Shown: positions 42,039 through 53,129, numbered from the stretch's first letter. The stretch is 64,000 nt of DNA from Blasia pusilla (GCA_050084515.1 CM114275.1:17174001-17238000), one strand, 5' to 3'. A program made the numbers and translations. Notes: generated by a model not told the origin, from the letters alone.

Positions 42039-42140
42039 AAAAATTTGGACCATTTCTCGATTTGTGCGTGTCATCCTTGCGCAAGGGCCATGCTAATCTT
42101 CTCTGTATAGTTCCATTTTGTCGGATGTCCCCGAAGGGAC
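42039..42140 (-). ncRNA. U6: U6 spliceosomal RNA, retropseudogene copy
   Basis: On the minus strand it starts GTCCCTTCGGGGACATCCGA, contains the ACAGAGA box (ATACAGAGAAGATTAGCATGG) in pieces ACAGAGA and AGATTAGC, then GATGACACGCACAAATCGAG, and ends GGTCCAAATTTTT. The length, 102 nt, matches full U6. A few bases differ from canonical plant U6 (for example AAAATGGAACTATACAG, one T missing). It is fused at the 3' end to LINE sequence and lacks an upstream USE/TATA promoter, so it is a retrocopy and not a functional gene. Confidence 0.92.
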
Positions 42141-42150
42141 ATCGGATAAA

Positions 42151-43195
42151 ATGGAGAAGTCTAAAGTCATTATAGTGGGCACTAGATCCAAGTTCTTGTT
42201 CTCTTACAAAGGTCTACAATTAGAACAAATGAAGAGTTATAAGTATCTAGGCATTGATTTCTCTCATGACTATAGTTGGGCACTTTGCCTTCAAAATAGA
42301 GTAGAAGCAGGTTGTAAAGCTCTATAATCACTTTTAAATTGGTATTGAAAAGATCATCTTGTATCTTGGAGTCTAAGGAAGTTCTGATTTAGGAGCTTAG
42401 TTCTCCATATGGTCTTATATAAGAGCCAATTTTGGGGCCCTACTTGCAAGAAGAGAGGTTGGGGGTGCATGGAGAGGGTGCAAAATATCTTTCTACAAGA
42501 AGAATTGGGTGTGAGAAACCAAACTCCTTATGCTTTTCTTCTTGCGGAAACATGTTGTCTTCTTCTTGAGGCGAAAGCTCTCTACTTGACCATCACAAGG
42601 GTGATATCTCTTGATATTTCTCGCGTGCCTCATCCTGCTTTCCGAGCCACATGCTCCATAGGATGGATTAGAGATGTGGTGACTTGGTCTACAAAGTGGA
42701 ATATGGTTCAACGAGATTGGGACTTGAAACCAATGGCACTCTGCGAGCATCTATAGAAACAATTTCTTAGCACTCTTTGGAGCAACCCGCGCAAAAAATT
42801 GGAGTATTATCAACTTCATATTAATCCTATGCTTGTCATTATTATATCCTTCATTATCAACTTACGAAGATCTCCACTTTCTTACGTCATATTATCGCAC
42901 GACATAGGATTGGGTCTTATAGACTAGGAATTAAAGAAGGGTGATGGCTCAACATTGATAGAAGTGAACATTTGTAGGTTATATGATGTAGGAGGTATTG
43001 AGGATGAAGAGAATGTGTTGTTACGTGTCATAGGTATGAAGAGATTAGACAAGCTTATAAAATAGATGTGGGAAATTTCTACTCTTTACTATACTTAGTG
43101 GAAGTTAGTGCCTTATGATTTAGGTTGTTATATTAGAGATGTCATTATTTATCGCTAAAATGAATTAGGTATTGGCTAGGATGAGACTTATAGGG
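42151..43195 (+). pseudogene. LINE RT end and ORF2 C-terminal region, plus strand
   Basis: It reads [37 protein letters not shown], then a frame 42409-42756 with GVRNQTPYAFLLAETC and TCSIGWIRDVVTWSTKWN, then degenerate IIARHRIGSY-like and zinc-cluster sequence to about 43110. The 3' UTR runs to 43195, where copy D is inserted. Confidence 0.75.
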
Positions 43196-43200
43196 TCTTT

Positions 43201-43566
43201 GTCATGACCATACGGATTATGTCGTAGAGTATGGTGTGCTGGTAGAGGCCATTCCTTATGTAGGACCGTAGTGGCTTGGTAGAGATGCGGTTCCATACAT
43301 AGGGTTGGGGGTTACTCACTTGGGGTGACTTTCCCAGAGGGGCCCGCTCTTAGGTTGGAGGATATAAGGTGGCTTGCCCTCAAAGAACAGTCAGTTCTTT
43401 GAGTTGAGCCTGTTGCGTTGGGAGTTAGCCTTGGTAGTGAGTAGAGCTCTTGGCTATGGTGTTTCCCGCAAGCTTCGACCTAGATTCTCCCATCGTGGAG
43501 TGGGTTTGGCTCAATTGTATGTGATTGTAAACGTGTTTTATGACAGTAGGTCTTTCACGGATTTCA
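43201..43566 (+). repeat. Left terminal repeat A1, copy D
   Basis: 366 bp, GTCATGACC to GGATTTCA. About 15 differences from A2 (51813-52175) by eye. No B segment follows. Confidence 0.85.
43363..43403 (+). promoter_or_regulatory. TATA box and self-primer segment, copy D
   Basis: TATAAGG at 43363-43369 is a good TATA box. CAGTTCTTTGAG (43392-43403) begins 29 bases downstream, the usual TATA-to-start distance. It pairs with the primer site at 43567-43578 (11 pairs plus one G-U). This supports RNA starting at this segment. Confidence 0.62.
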
Positions 43567-43578
43567 CTCAAAGAATTG
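43567..43578 (+). other. Primer-binding site, self-priming type, copy D
   Basis: CTCAAAGAATTG directly after A1, differing from copy A by one C-to-T and still able to pair with 43392-43403. Confidence 0.6.
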
Positions 43579-44395
43579 GAGTAGATCGAGGGTAGCTTCG
43601 ATTATAGATCAGTAGGATCTGGTTAGGGCTGATTGTGTACTCAGCCGTGGATGTTCGTGGCTTGTGGCCTCGAGGCAACTCGTGGTAGCTCGGGGCGAGT
43701 GGGCGTGAGAGGCGGAGTAAGGAGCAAGGAGCAAGCAAGCAAGCTTGCTTGCTTGGGCGTGAGGCAATTTTTGCAGGATTTGGGATTTGAGTTTTGCATA
43801 ACTGGTCACCCATCTTTGGGCTATTCTGCCTGGAGGACGCTTAACTGCCAAGTTCTTAACTATGCCAGTGTACAGACTGTTGTAGCTCATTTGGTGGTGT
43901 TTGGAGATGTGTTAGGCGCTTTATGCATCTCAGGTTTTTGGTTGATGTACCTCTAGCGCATAGTACGGTGTAGCCTCTCCATGCAGGTGGTATTTTCAGG
44001 TGCTACGTGTTCGACTAGCACGTCATCGACCCGCGGCGGAGTAGCTATTGCGTTAGAATTGTGTGGTGGGTTTTGTGGATTCAGAGGGCACCACGTTTGG
44101 TGGATTGTGTTACCTTGATTTCCATTTGCGATTGGAGGGTTGTCGTTGGATTTCTGTGTTTGGATCCCCTCCATCGTGCCTTTCTTGCTTGGCGCCCATT
44201 GTTAGGGTTGACGCTGATTTCTAGAGTAGTGTTACTCTGTGTGCTACCGGTAGTGAGGGAGGGATGACGAGTAGATTGTGGGAGACTTCTTGTGGTGATG
44301 ACAAGTTTGGTTGCCTACACCCATAGCTAGTAGAGATAGAATAGTATAGCGACATCGACGTCACTTGGTAATTTGGTGGTGGTGCGGCATCGGCG
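43579..44395 (+). other. Leader of copy D
   Basis: No supported ORF. It contains the conserved AAGC/GCTT palindrome at 43732-43755. About 660 bp shorter than the leader of copy A, with the gap between GGCTTGTGGCCT and TCGAGGCAACTCG. Confidence 0.6.
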
Positions 44396-46100
44396 TTGGT
44401 CATCACGAGTCGGGTGGTCTGGTTGGGGACCGAAAGTGCGGATAAATGTGGTGGTTTCACACGGAATGGATTTAGGTATCGGCTACCTTTTCCACTTCCG
44501 ACGGTTGATGAAGAGGAGGGAGGTGTTCCAAACACCGAGTCTTCCACGTTGTTATCGAGTGTTGCAGCTCCATTGATTTGGGACATGGACGGTGGATATG
44601 GGGCCATGAAGGGCCCACGACGATACTTGGGTGTAGTGGGTACCATTGAGTTGGAGGACTTCATGCAGGAGTTTGATACGTGGTGTGATATGATGTTTGA
44701 ACGCCACGTTGTTTACACCCTTCTTGGCTTGGAAGGGTTGTTTCAAAGATTTGGAAGGACCACCCATGGATGATTACCATGAGTTTAGGAAGGACCATGT
44801 TGCTGAGATTGAGGCATGGAGACAATATTGGTCTCCAGGCTATGTGTCTATCACCCATGGTGGTATTGGTAGTAGTGCTCCTACTATGCCAGCCAGCCCG
44901 ACGCTGAGTGGTACGAGTATGAGCCGGAGTGGGGGTACCAGTGGAGGTACTAGTGGGGGTACTAGTGGAGGTACTAGTGCCCCACCATCGTTTAGCCCGG
45001 TTGCAGAGTTCTTCAAGAGGTTGAAGAAGAACTATCAAGGAGTGAAGATGGAGAAGTTGAGGAATCTTCAGGACTTTGAGCGAAAGACTGGTGAGAGTCT
45101 TCGTGAGGCATACACGCGTATGCGACGCTTGATTTCAGTTACCCAGGGTGTGTCTGAGGATCAGGCAGTCCAGTTTTGGTATGGGATCTTGGATAGAGAT
45201 TTGCGCCGTAGGGTACGTGATGCTACTCTTATGAGTGATGATTCACCCACATTGACCCATGTGTTTGCTCTATCTGAGAAGATTGAGCTTAACATGGTGA
45301 AGGAGAGAGTGGTGACATCCGCATTCAGTAGGGATACAACTACTACTTCTCGTGTTCAGCCGCCCACCTCACAGTCTCGTAGTAGTGGTGGTGGTAGTAG
45401 TAGTGGGAGTCGTGGGGGGTACACGCGACCTCATTCAAGTCCTAGAGGGACATTTGTGCAGAGACCATTGCCTTCATTTGCTGCCCCGCAGCAAGGACAA
45501 TCATGTTGGACATGTGGAGGTGATCATGTTAGGAAGTTTTGTCCCCAAGAGGATGGGAGACGGACTTTGGAGGATGGGCCTCAGTCGGCCCCAACTCAGT
45601 GTGATCATTGCGGGAGACTAGGTCATCCTTGAGAGCGTTGCTTTGATCTTCATCCAAAGTTGAGATCAGGCCGTGGCCGTGGTGGAGTAGCTCCGAGAGG
45701 CCGAGGTGGTAGAGGTGGTAGGGATGGTAGAGGTGGACCAGTGGTTGGAGAGCCTATGGTGGCTACCCCTACCACTACGACAGAGTCATCTATGGTCGCT
45801 GTGAGATTGAGCGATTGGAGCAGGTTGGCTACTATGGTCGGGTATCCAAAGATAGATCAGGTTCGGGAGCAGGGCTTCCACCTCTTATGGAGGGGATGAT
45901 CTATCTTATATGGCGAAAGTGCAAAGACAAGGTTGAGGCATCAAGCTGCGATTCTGAGAGGAGCCACTCGAGCGTCGAGCCACGTGGTGCTCTTGTGGAG
46001 TTGGACCCCTGAGGGGTGAGGTGGGAGGCGAGCTAGATTCCCAGTCATTCTTGTTGTCCGAGGTGCTTAGGACTCCATCCATGGTTCCTACGTGACCTAT
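44396..46100 (+). pseudogene. gag: gag region, copy D
   Basis: The best gag of the family: after a frameshift at about 44695, a 311-codon frame (44697-45632) runs through SGGTSGG repeats, FSPVAEFFKRLKKNYQGVK, SLREAYTRMRRLI and both knuckles, CWTCGGDHVRKFC (complete CCHC) and CDHCGRLGHP, followed by a TGA in place of CGA before the last ERC. The GGTSGG repeat is two units longer than in copy A. The tail to 46100 is frame-shifted. Confidence 0.76.
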
Positions 46101-46109
46101 TGAGCCGCA

Positions 46110-46981
46110 GTGGGGACTGAGGCATCTACATCGCGTGTAGTAGACACGGATGCATCATCCAATGCAGTATTGCGGATGGCAACTTCAGTGTTGGGATCCC
46201 CATTGTTTTCGGCCATGGAGCTGATGGCTTTAGGAGTTGACTTAGCTCAGTATTTGATTAGCACCACGTTGTGTGAACGTGGGGGTGTTACTACTACACG
46301 TGTTGAGGTGGATGAGGGTGTTGCGGTGGAGCGACCCTCTATGTCATGAGTAACATTGAGTACCAGTGCTACTTGGCAGGCAGCAGCGGCGAAGATGGAT
46401 GCATTACCGGCCCGGCCACCATTGATCGTGAGAGGCTTACACTGGTGTATGTATGTTGGACAACCGAGTGGGATCTTCCGATTGGTGAGTCCTACAGAGG
46501 CGGGGTATAGACCAGATAGAGTCTTGTTAGACTCGGTGCCCAACCTTGATGTTGGGAAAGGCGGCATGTATTGGTTTGGGTATTCGGAGGTCGAACTTGA
46601 GCCTTGCCCATTCCGATTCAAACATCACTTGAGGGGCCAATGATAGGTCTCAATTCATGACACCGGAGAAGTTTTCATCTGATTGAGACCAGATCATGCG
46701 ATTGATAGCTCCCGGTTGGGATTATCTCATGTAGTCACATCACCGAGTCGTATGATGTACTAGTTGGAGGAGCAATATTGTACCCGATGGGTTTTTAGAT
46801 GGATTCTTGGATTGAGACAAAGCGTCTTATAGACCAGGTTGGCAGTCCGGGATGGACATATGAGCCAAGTTCCTGTGAGATTTATTTCGGGGCTCGACCA
46901 GAGGGTCTTCCCCAAGCAGTGTTAGCATCTGTGGTGGTTTTAGTGGAGTAGTCACTTGGCCAGGAGACTTTTTGGAGGGTA
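46110..46981 (+). pseudogene. Protease region, copy D
   Basis: Homologous to 6955-7820 of copy A but broken by indels every 50-100 bases (for example CTCTGGTGCC reduced to CTCGGTGCC at the D-S-G site near 46540). The reading frame cannot be followed for more than about 90 codons. Confidence 0.6.
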
Positions 46982-48424
46982 ATGTTTTTGCTATGGATTC
47001 TCCTGCGCATGAGGAGGAAGAGGAGGTCCCTATTTTTGCAGCAAAGTGGCATCCTCATCGTTGGATGTGCCACTTTGGAGTCAAAGCGGTGCACTACGGC
47101 AGAGGCGTCGCCTAGTGTAGGAGGGCTTGGTATGAGGGTTATATCTCACGAGGAAGAGGAGGCCTCCTACGCCCGGCCTGATTAGGTTATCCCTTTGGAT
47201 ACTACACCCATTGTATGGCGGTATCCGCACGGAGGGCATTTGTGTGTTAGATCTCTTTGGTGGGATTAGCACTGGTTTGGCTGCAGATGTTGCAAGCCGG
47301 TATTCTGTCTTGGAGATACGCGTATGTGGAGTGAGATGAGACGGCGAGAGAGTCTCATCCCGACATATTGGTCGATTGATGCGGAGATATCTGAGTTGTT
47401 GCCGCCATCGGCTATTCGTGGGTACCAGCGTGCTTTACCATCACACATTGCATTGTTGAGGCGCAGGACCTTGAGAGAATTGGTCCTGTGGATTTGGTGA
47501 TTCTTTGGATGGCCATATCGGGTCATACACGTCTTTGGTCGTGGTGAGGGGTTACATGACCCTAGGTCTCGATTATTTTGGGAGATGTTACGGGTGTTAC
47601 GACATCTTCAGGTTCATCAAGCACGTGCTCTAGCTTACATTCTGGAGAATGTTCCATTGTTGGGTGACACTCAGACCTGGATGATGGCGAGTGTTCATGA
47701 GGTGCGCTCTTGGATTGGACTAGCGGTGTTGTTGGATGCGGCCATGAGTTGGCTCAGCGTGCACATCGTCCATGCTTGTGGTGGACAAACTTGTTGCCTA
47801 GGGAGGTTCTCGTCGAGCATATGATGCGGTCTGGCGGGATCCTCGCCTTACTGTGGATAGTATCTTGGATATTGGGCGACTTTCCCAAGTGGTGAGGGTT
47901 ATTGATCGGTCACCCATGGCAGTGGTGAACCGTGTGGGCCAGCCTAGGATGGCACTACCCACATTTGTGAGTTTTCCTCGTCACATGCCTACAGGAAGGT
48001 GGTTGGGGCTTGTATGGGATTCTCATGTGCGATAGTTGGTGGAGCCTAACGCCGATGAGAGAAAGCGTGCGATGGGATTTGCTTTGTGTGTGACGGTTGC
48101 TTCTATTTCGAGGCTTCACGACGTCATGTGTTGGGTCGAGCCATGGACCTGAATTGTTTGACTTGGATTTTGAGTCTTGGTATGGCGAAGCAGTCGACTT
48201 CGGACTATGTCGTGGGTCTTCCACCCCTTGTAATGAGCTCGATGGCTACCGGACGGTAGAGGCATCGGTGAAGCGAGGAGAGTAGTATTTTGCATCCTTG
48301 GAGTAAATGGGATGTAATGGTGGGCATGTGGAGTTGGTTGCTCATGCTTTGGTGGAGGAGTTATTTGCTCGAGATGATGGTGTAGCTAAGGGTGTATCAT
48401 CTTGTGAGGGGTTGCGAGCGACCA
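46982..48424 (+). pseudogene. C5-cytosine methyltransferase region, copy D
   Basis: Motif I (CVLDLFGGISTG) is readable near 47240, ENV of motif VI near 47640, motif VIII region near 47760-47800 and motif X (AMDLNCLTWIL) near 48140. Motif IV is lost: CCATGTCAGGG of copy A is CCATATCGGG here (about 47513), which removes the PCQ. Many indels interrupt the frame. Confidence 0.72.
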
Positions 48425-49577
48425 ATGGCATCGTCCTCTCCCTCTAGTGTGCGGTGGAGGAGACTTGGGAGCCATTACTTGGGCCCAAGCTTACGGGAGG
48501 TGAGAAACGACGCTGACACAGTTCCTACGTGCTTATAGGAGTTGTTTTGCCTTTAGCATGAAGGAGTTGGGTTCTTTGGTTGGACCCGGTATATGGATTG
48601 ATTTGGCTAGTGATACGCCAATCTTCCGTCGTCCCCTACCGATATAGTGATATGGAGAGGGACCTGATTGAGTAGGACGTTGGACCTTTTGGAGGCTGGA
48701 TTAGTGGAGTTGTCGCATGGAGAGTATGCATCGCCCACTGTCATGCCCGCTAAAAGGATATGCATGGCAACTACACGGATAGGCGGATGTGTGGAGATTA
48801 CCGCCCTATCAATCGGCAAACCAAAGGCCGATAGGTATGCCATGCCTACACTTGAGGAGATCTTTGATGTGGTGGGACAGCAAAGATTTTCAGACTTTGG
48901 ATCTTGGCAGATACCATCAATTGCCGATTCGGGAGAGTGACAAGGCCAAGACAGCATTTTGGGGTGTCAACTCTCATGGCAAGGATTGTTTGTACATGTG
49001 GAAATTCTTACCCTTTGGGTTGAAGAATGCACCTGCCGAGTTTCAAAGAGTGATGGACAGGATCCTAGCAGGGTTGGATTTTGTTCGGTGTTACATTGAT
49101 GATATCTTGGTGTTCAATAACACGGTGGAGGAGCATCAGATACATTTGCAGATGGTGTTTGAGCGGTTGAAAGCTCATGGTCTACGTTTGCATCCAAGAA
49201 AGTGTAAGTTCTTCCATGAGGATGTTGAGTACTTGGGTCATGTGATCTATCTAGGTGGTTTGGGAGTTCAGCAAGCAAAGGTGGAGGCTATTGCACTTAT
49301 TCCGCGTCCGATAGATGTGAGTAGAGTTCAAGCATTCATGGGATTGGCGAACTACTATCGGAGGTATGTGAAGGGATTTAGTGCTATGGCAAAGCCTTTG
49401 AACCAATTGCTGAAATCAGATCAAGAGTGGCACTGGGGAGATGATCAGGAGAGAGCTTTTGTGGAGCTTAAGGCCCAGTTGGTGGCGGCGCCTATCTTGA
49501 GGAGACCTATCAGAGGGCGCCCATTTCAGTTACACACTGATTGGAGTAGGTTGGGACTTGGAGCGGTGTTGACATAA
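48425..49577 (+). pseudogene. Reverse transcriptase, copy D
   Basis: The frame is disrupted up to about 48900. From there a 262-codon stretch is clean: YHQLPIRESDKAKTAFWG, FLPFGLKNAPAEF, CYIDDILVF near 49095, GLGVQQAKVEAIALIPRP, FMGLANYYRRYVKGF and HTDWSRLGLGAVLT ending at TAA 49575. It supplies the undamaged version of positions where copy A has stops. Confidence 0.82.
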
Positions 49578-50272
49578 CATGATGATGAGCACATGGAGTT
49601 TGTGGTGGCCTATGCAAGTCGTTCGAATAATGCAAATGAGTCGCGCTATAGTTCATATGAGGGAGAGTGCTTGGCAAGAGTGTGGGTGTGGCACACTTTA
49701 GGTGTTACTTGTTTGGCACACATTTTACCCTTGTTCTGATCATCCGGCCGCTCAAGTGGTTGATGGAGTCGGACAAGCTTACAGGGGAAGCTTGCACGGT
49801 GGGCTCTTATCTTACAGAGTATGACTTCCGGGTGGTACATAGACCTGGAGTTGCCAACCTTGATCCTGATGGGTTGAGTAGGAACCCATGTACTAGCCAA
49901 GAGGATACAACTGGGGCTAGATGGCATGGCGAGGTTGATGAGGAGATGGTGCCAGATTGGCATGCATCCGCCTTTTTATGTTGGTTAGGGGTGGACTCTA
50001 GTATGGAGGACCACATGATATCTTACTCTAGTCAGAGGGTAGATGGCCAGCCTTCAGATCCTAAGGTTGGAGATGATGGTACGGATCAGCGTGATATTCA
50101 TGATGATGCGTTGGTGTTGGAGTTTCTACGGACCAATAGGGTGCCAGGCATAGTGAGTGCCAAGGAGCGAGACCGTGTTCTTCAACATGCTAAGAGGTAT
50201 CGATTGGAGGGAACACATATTCTCCGCGTGTGGGAGGATGGTAGAGTACGAGTAGTGCCACATTTGGCTTAG
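49578..50272 (+). pseudogene. RNase H and linker, copy D
   Basis: The sequence continues YEGECLA, a few indels around 49680-49800, then YDFRVVHRPGVANLDPDGLSRN (last Asp of LDADG present as LDPDG) and the acidic linker to PHLA followed by TAG at 50270. Homologous to 10450-11160 in copy A. Confidence 0.75.
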
Positions 50273-51340
50273 AGAGAGCACATTGTGCGACATGCCCATG
50301 AGGAGTTGGGACATTTTGGGGTAAAGCGTACGTATAGCTTACTCCTTGGCCAGTATTGGTGGCGTGGCATGCATACTCAGGTGCAGCAGTTGGTGTCACA
50401 TTGTATGGTTTGTGACCGGGTGAGGGCATCATTTAATGCCCCTACACCACAATTACAGACCCTTGCCTATTATGGGGTTGGAGTTCTTGTTGGAGTGTGG
50501 ACTTTTGGGACCGTTCGCTGGTTGGTATGCGACATCATCGATATGTGTTGGTGATGGTGGAGCACTTCTCCAAGTGGATTGAGTTGGTGGCATTACCGGA
50601 CAAGGCAAGTGAGGAACGGCGTATGCGTTTCGGATAGAGTGCTTAGTCATTTTGGTGCACCAGGTGAAGTCTTGACCGACCAGAGTCTGAGTTTCGGGGT
50701 GAGTTTCGGTCTTGTGTGACAAGGCGTTGATTGATCATCGGACCACGTCTCGAGATCATCCGAGGCGGATGGTTTGGCCGAGCGTGTGGTTCGGGCGGTG
50801 AAGAGGGCATTGCGCAAGTATGGCCTCTGAAGGGCATCTTGAGACCAGGATATTCGGTTGCCATGGTTAGCCATGGGGTATAGGTTCGATCGCCAAGCAT
50901 CCTTGGCTTTCTTCTCACCTTATTTTCTATTATACGGCCGAGATTCAGACTTGCCAACAACAATTCGTCAGGAGTATAGTGAGGTGGTGAACCTTGATGA
51001 CCCAGAGATGTGGATGAGGGTGTGTTCTCAGCGGGCGGAGCTCTTTCGGAGAGTTATGCCAACAGCCTTTGAGAATCTTGCCATTGCTCAACACAGGGAT
51101 ACGTTGCGGTATGCAACCATTCGGGGTGGAGGTTATCGACCATCAATTCGTAGGTTCCATGTGGGGGACTATGTCTATTTGCAGCAGATTGCCCCGGCAA
51201 CGTTGGATGTGACGGCAGGCCGCACTATTTTACGAGTGCGTGAGGTGTTAGCTTATGGAGTTCTCATGTTGGAGGGTCGTGATGGAGTTTTTTGGAAGGA
51301 CCATGTGCGTAATTGTGCGCCATGTCATCTTCCAAATGTG
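50273..51340 (+). pseudogene. Integrase with C-terminal region, copy D
   Basis: Intact zinc-binding part: RHAHEELGHFGVKRTYSLL, then CMVCDRVRASFN (50285-50450). The core is indel-ridden: first Asp unclear near 50500, VLTDQ near 50670 and EADGLAERV near 50765. A clean 184-codon frame (50858-51412) covers the C-part: FHVGDYVYLQQIAPATLDV, WKDHVRNCAPCHLPNVDG. Confidence 0.76.
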
Positions 51341-51530
51341 GATGGTACTGTTGACCCAAGCTTAGCCATGATACGTGCTAGCTTGAGGTGCATGTTGTGG
51401 GGTCTGCTGTAACGGCACTGTATGTTGGTGTGTGATCGGTGTTCTAGGGGTTGGCACATGATGTGTTTGACTCCACGTTTGGATGTTGTTCCTACTGGAA
51501 GGTGGGTTGGGGTTGTCCTCTATGTATTTA
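51341..51530 (+). pseudogene. PHD finger remnant, copy D
   Basis: It reads LRCML, then frame lost near 51400 (a short deletion against copy A). The rest (VCDRCSRGWHMMCLTPR) is readable in another frame at 51425-51480, and the terminal CPLC after a duplicated GGGTT near 51505. Confidence 0.68.
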
Positions 51531-51702
51531 GGAGAGGTAGATGACTTGATCTTTGCATGATATGGATTACAGATGTGCGACTAACGATGGGGCAACCTAG
51601 CACCCGGCCTTCTGATTCGGGCACCCAAGAAGGTGTATAGCATGTAGTAGATGTATAGGGCTACCTGGGAGTTAGAGGGACCTAACCGCTAGTTAGGGGG
51701 GC
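51531..51702 (+). other. 3' untranslated part of copy D with purine tract
   Basis: No ORF. It ends with AGTTAGGGGGGCGAG (51691-51705), the best version of the purine tract that precedes B1 in all copies. Confidence 0.5.
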
Positions 51703-51809
51703 GAGTTGTGGTACACTTGCGTTTGTGGATACCCTCGTCTATGTTATGTATGTATGTGCGCATGGTATGTCAGCGATGTATGTTGTATACGATGTGGATT
51801 TGCACGACA
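51703..51809 (+). repeat. Right-end repeat B1, copy D
   Basis: GAGTTGTGGTACAC to GCACGACA. The B1-A2 junction reads GACAGCTGTC, a perfect 10-bp palindrome (51806-51815). Confidence 0.85.
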
Positions 51810-51812
51810 GCT

Positions 51813-52175
51813 GTCATGACCATACGGATTATGTCGTAGAGTATGGTGTGCTGGTAGAGGCCATTCCTTATGTAGGACCGTAATGGCTTGGTAGAGATGC
51901 GATTCCATACATAGGGTTGGGGGTTACTCACTTGGGGGTGACTTTCCCAGTAGGGCCTGCTCTTAGGTTGGAGGATATAAGGTGGCTTGCCCTCAAAGAA
52001 ACGATCGATTCTTTGAGTTGAGCTGTTGCGTTGGGAGTTAGCCTTGGTAGTGAGTAGAGCTCTTGGCTATGGTGTTTCCATAAGCCGACCTAGATTCTCC
52101 CATCGTGGAGTGGGTTTGGCTCGATTGTATGTGATTGTAAACGTGTTTTATGACAGTAGGTCTTTCACGGATTTC
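51813..52175 (+). repeat. Right-end repeat A2, copy D
   Basis: GTCATGACC to GGATTTC. It carries ACGATCGATTC at the predicted RNA start, unlike A1. Confidence 0.85.
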
Positions 52176-52283
52176 GAGTTGTGGTACACTTGCGTTTGTG
52201 GATACTCTCGTCTATGTTATGTATGTATGTGCGCATGGTATGTCAACGATGTATGTTGTATGACGATGTGGATTCGCACGACA
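52176..52283 (+). repeat. Right-end repeat B2, copy D
   Basis: GAGTTGTGGTACAC to GCACGACA, ending at the TCTTT target duplication. Confidence 0.85.
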
Positions 52284-52288
52284 TCTTT

Positions 52289-52375
52289 TCATGTTTCGGT
52301 TTATTGCTTATGATGTGTATTTTAGCCTTTTGACCCTTTGGGTCCTACGGGCTTGATTTATTTACCATTTACCAT
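52289..52375 (+). mobile_element. 3' end of the plus-strand LINE beyond copy D
   Basis: It continues the LINE 3' UTR (AGCCTTTTGACCCTTTGGGT, CTTGATTTATTTACC) and ends in the tail ATTTACCATTTACCAT. It matches the reverse complement of 53949-54010. Confidence 0.8.
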
Positions 52376-53125
52376 TATGTATCTTGGGATTTCCAGAAGT
52401 TCTTATTTAGGAACTTATTTCTCCTGGGCGCTGGTATTTTGACAAGAGAGAGTAAGAGAGGAGAGTCTCTCTTAGAAAAAAAAAAGGGCTGAATATGACT
52501 TCTCTCTTCAAAACTTCATGACATTTCTTTTTATTTTTCTCTCTTTCAAATGCAAAAAGCCTTTAGAGGAGAGTAACAAGTGGACCACATTGGGGCCAAA
52601 ACTAATCCCATTTTTCCATACTTAATTCTGGATTTGGACTGTCAACCAACAAAGGGGTAAGCCAACCAGAGGGTATATTATAATTACATAACCATCAAGA
52701 GAGAATTTTATCAATTAGAAACTATTTTCAAAACAATGATTTAGTAATAAACTCTAGATGCATCCCCGTGTATGAAAATACGCTACAATGCACTTAAGGG
52801 TTAGGCTTCTCAATAGTTGTTACTATTATGGGCTCACTCCCACCCTCATCCCAATACTTTGAGAAAATCTAACAACCAGTCATGACAGACTCAATGATAA
52901 GGAGTAATGGCAATATGAAGTCCTTTATTACGTGGGTGTTGATGGATGTTTGGCAAGTGTGAATAAACACAAATGTCAGAAGTGAACGAAGCCAACAAAA
53001 TGAAGGAAACGAGAACTCCAGTTGGGAGTTACGAAGAATGAATTGAAAAATGTGGTAATAAATTGTGTAAAATGACAAAGTTAAGCTTCTCTCCTGTAAC
53101 TCCCTTGCAAAAATGAATTCTTAAG
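52376..53125. other. Spacer with a short LINE scrap
   Basis: 52376-52440 resembles plus-strand LINE sequence at 42358-42410 (GTATCTTGG, GAAGTTCT, TTTAGGA.CTTA). The rest is AT-rich with no supported ORF. Confidence 0.45.
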
Positions 53126-53129
53126 CCTT

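Larger units (their letters stand above)
40975..42150 (-). mobile_element. U6-LINE chimeric retropseudogene
   Basis: Read on the minus strand it is: full U6 snRNA (42140 to 42039), LINE 5' monomer repeats (42038 to 41707), LINE ORF2 C-terminal part (41656 to 41126), LINE 3' end and a TGGTAAA-type tail ending near 40975. The flanks share TAAAATGG/TTAAATGG, a probable target duplication. This is the layout of mammalian U6-L1 chimeras made by template switching during LINE reverse transcription. Confidence 0.8.
40206..43195 (+). mobile_element. L1-type LINE, plus strand, twice interrupted
   Basis: Plus-strand LINE RT and C-terminal sequence occupy 40206-40974 and about 42151-43195; the 3' end continues at 52289-52375 beyond copy D. 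A minus-strand U6-LINE chimera (40975-42150) sits inside the RT. Against the LINE at 53945-58118, the sequence on either side of that insertion joins without loss (GAGGTT / AAAATGGAGAAG). Confidence 0.8.
43201..52283 (+). mobile_element. Family-A methyltransferase-type Ty3 element, copy D
   Basis: About 9.1 kb, flanked by TCTTT (43196-43200 and 52284-52288), inserted in the 3' UTR of the plus-strand LINE. It has the same plan as copy A: A1, primer-like site, shorter leader, gag, protease, methyltransferase, RT, RNase H, integrase, PHD, B1-A2-B2. The sequence is close to copy A but holds many one-base indels, concentrated between about 45600 and 48500 and again 50400-50900. Confidence 0.9.

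Noticed and set aside
42039-42140. Functional U6 gene
   Set aside because: It is joined to LINE sequence at the 3' end, lies within a target duplication inside another LINE and has no upstream USE or TATA.
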